A stretch of DNA of 9,846 nucleotides from NCBI GenBank assembly GCA_013204195.1, contig JABMOJ010000145.1, forward strand, positions 1 through 9,846, written 5' to 3'. The notes below the pieces were generated by a model that saw only the letters and a list, made by a program, of their open reading frames with translations, was not told where the DNA came from and ran no database searches. Below, piece by piece: positions 6,575 through 9,846 of the stretch. Each line of letters begins with the position of its first letter. Positions within the stretch are counted from its first letter, which is position 1. The translations under genes and the position numbers were made by a program. Origin of the DNA: SAR86 cluster bacterium. Lineage in GTDB: Bacteria > Pseudomonadota > Gammaproteobacteria > Pseudomonadales > Azotimanducaceae.

Positions 6575-7602
6575 TGGGGAAAGGACGGCGTGAAATAGAG
6601 ACCATCAGCCTATCTTTTTTGGACGTCATCAGCTGCGGATTTGGCGCCTTAATACTATTGCTGGTTCTAACAAAAGTGTACGAACCGATGATATTCGCGC
6701 AAACCAGCAGCCATATTCAACAGCGGGTGACGGCGCTTGAAATACAACTAGACTCAATTCGAAACCAACGACGACAGCTGGACCGAGACCGAATACACCA
6801 AGAGGATCAAAGAGATTTACAACAGCAAACACTGCGCAATTTGGCGAATAAGTTGACCGCACTGCAGTCCCAATATGCCGCTATGCAGAACAGCTCTAAG
6901 ACCCAAGATAGCATCGTCGAGCAACTCAGTCTGGCCAGGCAATCTCTTTCAGAAGAAATGCAAAGATTGTTGGCAGAATACCAAAAAACTGCCGCTAGCC
7001 ATCTGATTGGCGGCATACCTGTTGATAGCGATTACGTTATTTTTATCATCGACACATCCGGCAGCATGCGCGAGTTCGCCTGGCCGCTCGTCATGCAAAA
7101 AGTCGAGGAAACTCTGGCTGTTTACCCGAATCTGAAGGGTGTACAGATCATGAATGACCAGGGTCAATATATGTTCAGTCAATACGCGGACCAGTGGATT
7201 CCCGACACGCCCGCAAGACGCCGAGCCATACTGAAGCGGCTGGCCAGTTGGACTGCATTCAGTCGCTCTAGTCCGGAACGGGGCATTACGACTGCGATTT
7301 CAACCTTCTATCAGCCAGATCGAAAAATCAGCCTGTATGTCTTTGGCGACGATTTCAATGGCAGTTCAATTGCCGGCGTGATTAATCAGGTAGACCGCAT
7401 TAACGTTCAAGATGCGAGTGGCGAGCGGCTGGTGCGAATCCACGGCATCGGCTTTCCAGTGATCTTCGCCCAAGATACACAATTTCAGGCTTCCGGTTTT
7501 CGCTTTGCGCATTTTATGCGCATTCTCTGCGAGCGCAACGGCGGCACTTTCGTGGGGCTTAACAGCTTTCAAGCAGAAACCTCTTGGCGCGCCCCCAATT
7601 AA
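6574..7602 (+). CDS. Single-TM coiled-coil vWA-domain protein (second paralogue)
   Basis: The ATG at 6574 is chosen over an upstream in-frame TTG at 6514. It overlaps the preceding TAA by one base, has AAGGA (6560-6564) 9 bases upstream, and puts the TM signature at the same distance from the N-terminus as in the first paralogue. The product is 342 residues: basic start (MGKGRRE), TM helix ~12-33 with SLSFLDVISCGFGA (D17), long coiled coil (~45-140, rich in Gln, Arg, Leu), and vWA domain ~150-335. The adhesion-site motif is D160-T-S-G-S164. The second acidic position is probably D259/D260 in YVFGDDF, and the Thr may be T239/T240. Outside the shared N-terminal signature and fold, it differs clearly from its neighbour, so this is an old duplication or a specialised pair. 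It is the last gene of the run, ending 6 bases from the convergent gene. A heterodimer with the first paralogue is inferred. Confidence 0.9.
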   Translation: MGKGRREIETISLSFLDVISCGFGALILLLVLTKVYEPMIFAQTSSHIQQRVTALEIQLDSIRNQRRQLDRDRIHQEDQRDLQQQTLRNLANKLTALQSQYAAMQNSSKTQDSIVEQLSLARQSLSEEMQRLLAEYQKTAASHLIGGIPVDSDYVIFIIDTSGSMREFAWPLVMQKVEETLAVYPNLKGVQIMNDQGQYMFSQYADQWIPDTPARRRAILKRLASWTAFSRSSPERGITTAISTFYQPDRKISLYVFGDDFNGSSIAGVINQVDRINVQDASGERLVRIHGIGFPVIFAQDTQFQASGFRFAHFMRILCERNGGTFVGLNSFQAETSWRAPN

Positions 7603-7608
7603 CGTCTT

Positions 7609-9036
7609 TTAGTAGCTGATTCTCGCTGTATAGACGAAGGTGGCCTCACCACCGGCCTCGACTTGCAACTGATAAGCCTGAGTAACACTGTCGGTTTTCT
7701 CGCCTTTGAGGCTTTCCTGAGTAACTTCCCAGTCACCGAACAGCTTTTCATTCACGGTAACCGCCACCGACTCGGGCTTACGGTTTCTCACAGTGACTTC
7801 TGTGGTCATCTCTATTGCACGCTCGCCCAGGCGTCGAAACGCCAGCTGCTTGTGCTCCGCTAGCAAGTCAAATGCCTGGCCTAGGCTCAACAGCGCAACT
7901 TCACCTTCGGCCAACGCCATCATTCGATCCTCACCAACGAGCTGTAACTCGCCATCGCTGTCTTTCAGATACACCCTAACTTTGCCCGCAGGCAAAGGCT
8001 GGCCCAGCTGATTCGATTGCGTATTCGCAAACTGCATGCGGATATCGAACTTCGCATGTCTAGACTCGACAGCTTGATAGTTCTGCAGTTGCGAGTCCAA
8101 AACGTAATACTTCAGATAGCTTGCGTTATCGGCCGCCATCAACCGTAGCTGTTTGGTTTCGTTATGGGCAATCGTGGTTTTCAGCGGTAATGTGTAAAGA
8201 TGATAATCAAAGAACGACTCTTGCAGAGGAACCTGGCTTTCCATTCTCATGGCGGTCAGAGGCCGCTCCATATCGGGACGACGATCATTAACCCGGTTGA
8301 TCTGCCCCGCGACTAACTTGATCGATGCATTAGCATACTGAGCACCACTTTGATTCTCCAGACTCACCCAGGTGGAGAGATCGAACATTGGCCTGTCCCT
8401 ATCGAGCACCAGCACATAATCAGCCTGCCATCTGATATTCGAGGATATGTATGTGGTCTCAAGCAAGCGCGATCCGGCTTTATTATTGTCAACGAGCCAC
8501 ACCAATGTTGGCACTGTTTTCAGGTCGGCGGGAACAGAACCAAGGGTAATAGTCCCCTCCGGCGCGATAGCTATCTCATCGCCAAAGTTAACGATCTCAG
8601 GGTTCGTTGCGAGTAATTTTCCCTCTCGATAAATCGTCTCGAACTTGTCATCGAAGCGGACACTACGCGCGTATTTGAGCTTTTGGTTGATAAACCTTGC
8701 CAGCAATGACTCACGATTCAATAGGTCATATCGATAGCTTTGCTCAACAACCTTGAACCCGCCAGCATCGCCAAGAGACGCGACGGCTACCGACGTCGGG
8801 TCAATATTGGCAGCGACATCACGATACTCAAGCTCTATGAGGCCTTTGGGCAGCACCACTTGCCGCGTTTCACGAACAATCGCGAAATTATCACTATAAA
8901 CCGTCAGGCTCGTCGTCACCTGGCTGTCTTTACTCACTTGCTTCGCCAAGGGGACACCCGACGCGGCAATAGCCGACGCCGTCAGGAGAGAGGTAACTAT
9001 CATCAGCAAGATTTTACTTTTCAACAATCGGACCAT
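7609..9036 (-). CDS. Exported DUF4139-family protein
   Basis: The protein has 475 residues from the ATG at 9036; a GTG 36 bases upstream (9072) is possible, but would put 12 extra residues before the signal peptide. The N-terminus (MVRLLKSK, hydrophobic 9-24) is a good signal peptide with likely cleavage after A22-I-A24. The start of the mature part (LTVYSDNFAIVRETRQVVLP, residues 44-63, then residue 68 onward ELEYRDVAANIDPTSV) and the centre (TTYISSNIRWQADYVLVL; WVSLENQSGAQYANASIKL; VAGQINRV, 194-249) match the DUF4139 family as I know it. The latter half is beta-rich to a C-terminal TFVYTARISY. The mature protein has no Cys. Function is unknown; some relatives are named mucoidy inhibitor-like. 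It should be periplasmic or outer-membrane associated. It is convergent with the vWA operon and 6 bases away, so its 3' transcript must overlap the operon's end. Confidence 0.88.
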   Translation of the reverse strand: MVRLLKSKILLMIVTSLLTASAIAASGVPLAKQVSKDSQVTTSLTVYSDNFAIVRETRQVVLPKGLIELEYRDVAANIDPTSVAVASLGDAGGFKVVEQSYRYDLLNRESLLARFINQKLKYARSVRFDDKFETIYREGKLLATNPEIVNFGDEIAIAPEGTITLGSVPADLKTVPTLVWLVDNNKAGSRLLETTYISSNIRWQADYVLVLDRDRPMFDLSTWVSLENQSGAQYANASIKLVAGQINRVNDRRPDMERPLTAMRMESQVPLQESFFDYHLYTLPLKTTIAHNETKQLRLMAADNASYLKYYVLDSQLQNYQAVESRHAKFDIRMQFANTQSNQLGQPLPAGKVRVYLKDSDGELQLVGEDRMMALAEGEVALLSLGQAFDLLAEHKQLAFRRLGERAIEMTTEVTVRNRKPESVAVTVNEKLFGDWEVTQESLKGEKTDSVTQAYQLQVEAGGEATFVYTARISY

Positions 9037-9115
9037 GCTATTTTCTCGTCTGGGCTGCGCAACACTAACCACTCTTGTTCCGGCGCTTTAAATGGGCATA
9101 CCGCCATTGCAGGGA

Positions 9116-9149
9116 CAGTATGACGATACAATGCCTGTATTTAATACAA
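9116..9149. promoter_or_regulatory. Tandem pair of GTAT...ATAC dyads, candidate operator
   Basis: Two similar imperfect units lie side by side. CAGTATGACGATACAA (9116-9131) contains GTAT-4-ATAC, and CTGTATTTAATACAA (9135-9149) contains GTAT-3-ATAC; three bases separate them. The second includes a perfect 13-base palindrome (TGTATTTAATACA, 9136-9148). The dyad centres are about 18.5 bases apart, near two helical turns, as expected for two regulator dimers bound on one face. The spacing does not fit the LexA consensus. No regulator gene is visible in the window. Confidence 0.4.
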
Positions 9150-9189
9150 AAAGTTAGCTATCGGCAAAGGAGTTTCGTCAGTCGTAATC

Positions 9190-9208
9190 GACTGTTAGAC
9201 TAACGGTC
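9190..9208. promoter_or_regulatory. 19-base near-perfect palindrome upstream of methyltransferase
   Basis: GACTGTTAGACTAACGGTC pairs 8 of 9 positions around a single central base (the exception is T9193 with G9205). It lies 25 bases before the methyltransferase ATG, a position suited to a repressor operator or a 5'-leader hairpin. An outer pair of arms (GTCGTAA 9181-9187 and TTAACGAC 9211-9218) adds weaker flanking symmetry. It has no T-run, so it is not a terminator for the + strand. Confidence 0.4.
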
Positions 9209-9233
9209 TCTTAACGACCCCAGCACCCGTCCT

Positions 9234-9846
9234 ATGACAATCCGCAATCAGCGCACCGCGTTTGGCTTGAAAATACTCAATTCGAGCCATAAGGAAATAC
9301 GCCGCCTGAAGCGAGAGGGTTACGTCGCCGACATTCACGGTAACAAGTTTTGGAACTCCAGCTTCCTCATTATGGATTATCTGAAAAAGCACCCGCTGAA
9401 AAAAAACATTAGAGTCTTGGAAATAGGTTGTGGCTGGGGTCTATTGGGCATTTATTGCGCACGACAATTCGACGCGCAGGTGACCGGCATCGACGCTGAC
9501 GAAAATGTTCTACCCTATATGCAGCTACATGCGGAGCACAACGGGGTCAACGTTGAAGGCAAAAAAATGACTTTCCAACAGCTCACCACCGCCAAATTAC
9601 AAGACTTTGATGTCATCGTTGGGGCAGATATTTGTTTTTGGGACGAAATGTCGGGCATGCTACTGAACCTGATCAAGCGCGCAAAAAAAGCCGGCGTCTC
9701 CCAAGTACTGATCGCTGACCCCTGTCGCTCACCATTTACCGATCTAGCGCAGCGCTGCCAAAAACTCTATGGCGAACAAGCCCAGGTTGAAGGCAAGTGG
9801 TTGAAACGGCCGGTGAATGCCTCCGGGGAAATTTTGATCGTTGACC
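9234..9846 (+). CDS. Class I SAM-dependent methyltransferase, Methyltransf_16-like (3' partial)
   Basis: The frame runs from ATG 9234 to the window edge without a stop; 204 codons are visible. Upstream in frame there is a TAA at 9201 and no other start between, so this ATG is the best start although no Shine-Dalgarno is evident. The SAM-binding motif I is VLEIGCGWGLLGIYCA (61-76). The acidic ribose-binding residue is likely D87 in GIDADE, and DFDVIVGADICFWDE (124-138) is the post-motif strand. The sequence GNKFWNSSFLIMDYL before motif I resembles the 'G-x-x-x-W-x-S-S' entry of lysine/METTL-type methyltransferases. ADPCRSPF (161-168) follows. The substrate cannot be told; a protein or small-molecule target is possible. 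It is divergent from the DUF4139 gene, with no evident link to the vWA operon. Confidence 0.88.
   Translation, partial: MTIRNQRTAFGLKILNSSHKEIRRLKREGYVADIHGNKFWNSSFLIMDYLKKHPLKKNIRVLEIGCGWGLLGIYCARQFDAQVTGIDADENVLPYMQLHAEHNGVNVEGKKMTFQQLTTAKLQDFDVIVGADICFWDEMSGMLLNLIKRAKKAGVSQVLIADPCRSPFTDLAQRCQKLYGEQAQVEGKWLKRPVNASGEILIVD

Larger units (their letters stand above)
9037..9233. other. Divergent intergenic region
   Basis: These 197 bases separate the divergent DUF4139 and methyltransferase genes and must hold both promoters. The sequence is AT-richer than its flanks around 9118-9160. I cannot place a -35/-10 pair with good spacing: TTGCAG (9107) and TACAAT (9127) are only 14 bases apart. The main structure is three dyad symmetries, listed separately. 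AAAGGAG at 9166-9172 looks like a ribosome binding site but has no start codon at a usable distance. Confidence 0.7.

Noticed and set aside
2..7602. Zorya-type anti-phage defence (ZorA/ZorB motor)
   Set aside because: There is a MotA-like protein, but no ZorB-type OmpA/peptidoglycan-binding subunit and no ZorC/D/E helicase or nuclease; the vWA and PEGA partners do not match.
5486..7602. MoxR/vWA (DUF58, CoxE-like) metal-cofactor insertion operon
   Set aside because: No MoxR AAA+ ATPase or DUF58 gene is present, and the TM signature plus coiled coil differ from those vWA proteins.
7981..7996. Hairpin TTTGCC-CGCA-GGCAAA
   Set aside because: It lies well inside the DUF4139 gene without a T-run, so it is not a terminator for either strand.
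9107..9132. Sigma-70 promoter TTGCAG / TACAAT on the + strand
   Set aside because: The spacer is only 14 bases, too short for a normal promoter; I could not find a better pair.
9135..9149. LexA (SOS) box reading CTGTATTTAATACAA
   Set aside because: The gammaproteobacterial box needs CTGT-N8-ACAG; here the spacing is 7 and the right half ends in ACAA.
9166..9172. AAAGGAG as the ribosome binding site of a small gene
   Set aside because: No ATG, GTG or TTG lies 5-12 bases downstream, and the methyltransferase ATG is over 60 bases away.

Overview
The window looks like a Gram-negative, probably gammaproteobacterial, chromosome segment of moderate GC. The basis is the envelope-type protein families, the Shine-Dalgarno-led overlapping genes and the DUF4139 and Methyltransf_16-like neighbours. 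No rRNA, tRNA or marker gene is present, so the taxonomy is only a guess. I see no insertion sequence, CRISPR array or phage signature.

Region 1 (1-7602, + strand) is a single tightly packed run of seven genes that continues upstream of the window. Neighbouring genes overlap by 1-4 bases or are separated by 9-17 bases. In order they encode: a TPR/PEGA protein (5' end outside the window); a membrane-anchored protein with about five PEGA-like modules and a C-terminal formylglycine-generating-enzyme (FGE) fold; a small secreted protein; a four-helix MotA/TolQ/ExbB proton-channel protein; a cytoplasmic actin/Hsp70-like protein with a degenerate FHA-like tail; and two paralogous single-pass proteins, each with one TM helix, a coiled coil and a periplasmic von Willebrand factor A (vWA) domain.

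Region 2 (7609-9036, - strand) is one exported DUF4139-family protein, convergent with the operon and only 6 bases from it. Region 3 (9037-9233) is a divergent intergenic stretch with three dyad symmetries that could be operators. Region 4 (9234-9846, + strand) is the first 204 codons of a class I SAM-dependent methyltransferase that runs off the window.

The operon is the item of interest. I infer an energised envelope machine. The ExbB/MotA-like protein would be the A-subunit of a proton channel. The two vWA proteins would supply the B-subunits: both carry the same N-terminal TM signature (S-L-S-F-L-D-x-x-S-C-G-F-G-A), with an intramembrane Asp placed as in MotB/ExbD/TolR. The vWA domains would take the place of the usual peptidoglycan- or receptor-binding domain. 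PEGA/FGE-like modules would be periplasmic partners, and the actin-like/FHA protein a cytoplasmic scaffold or regulator. The FGE-like and actin-like domains both lack key catalytic residues, so they look like repurposed folds. This assembly is inferred from sequence and gene order only; the individual families are known.
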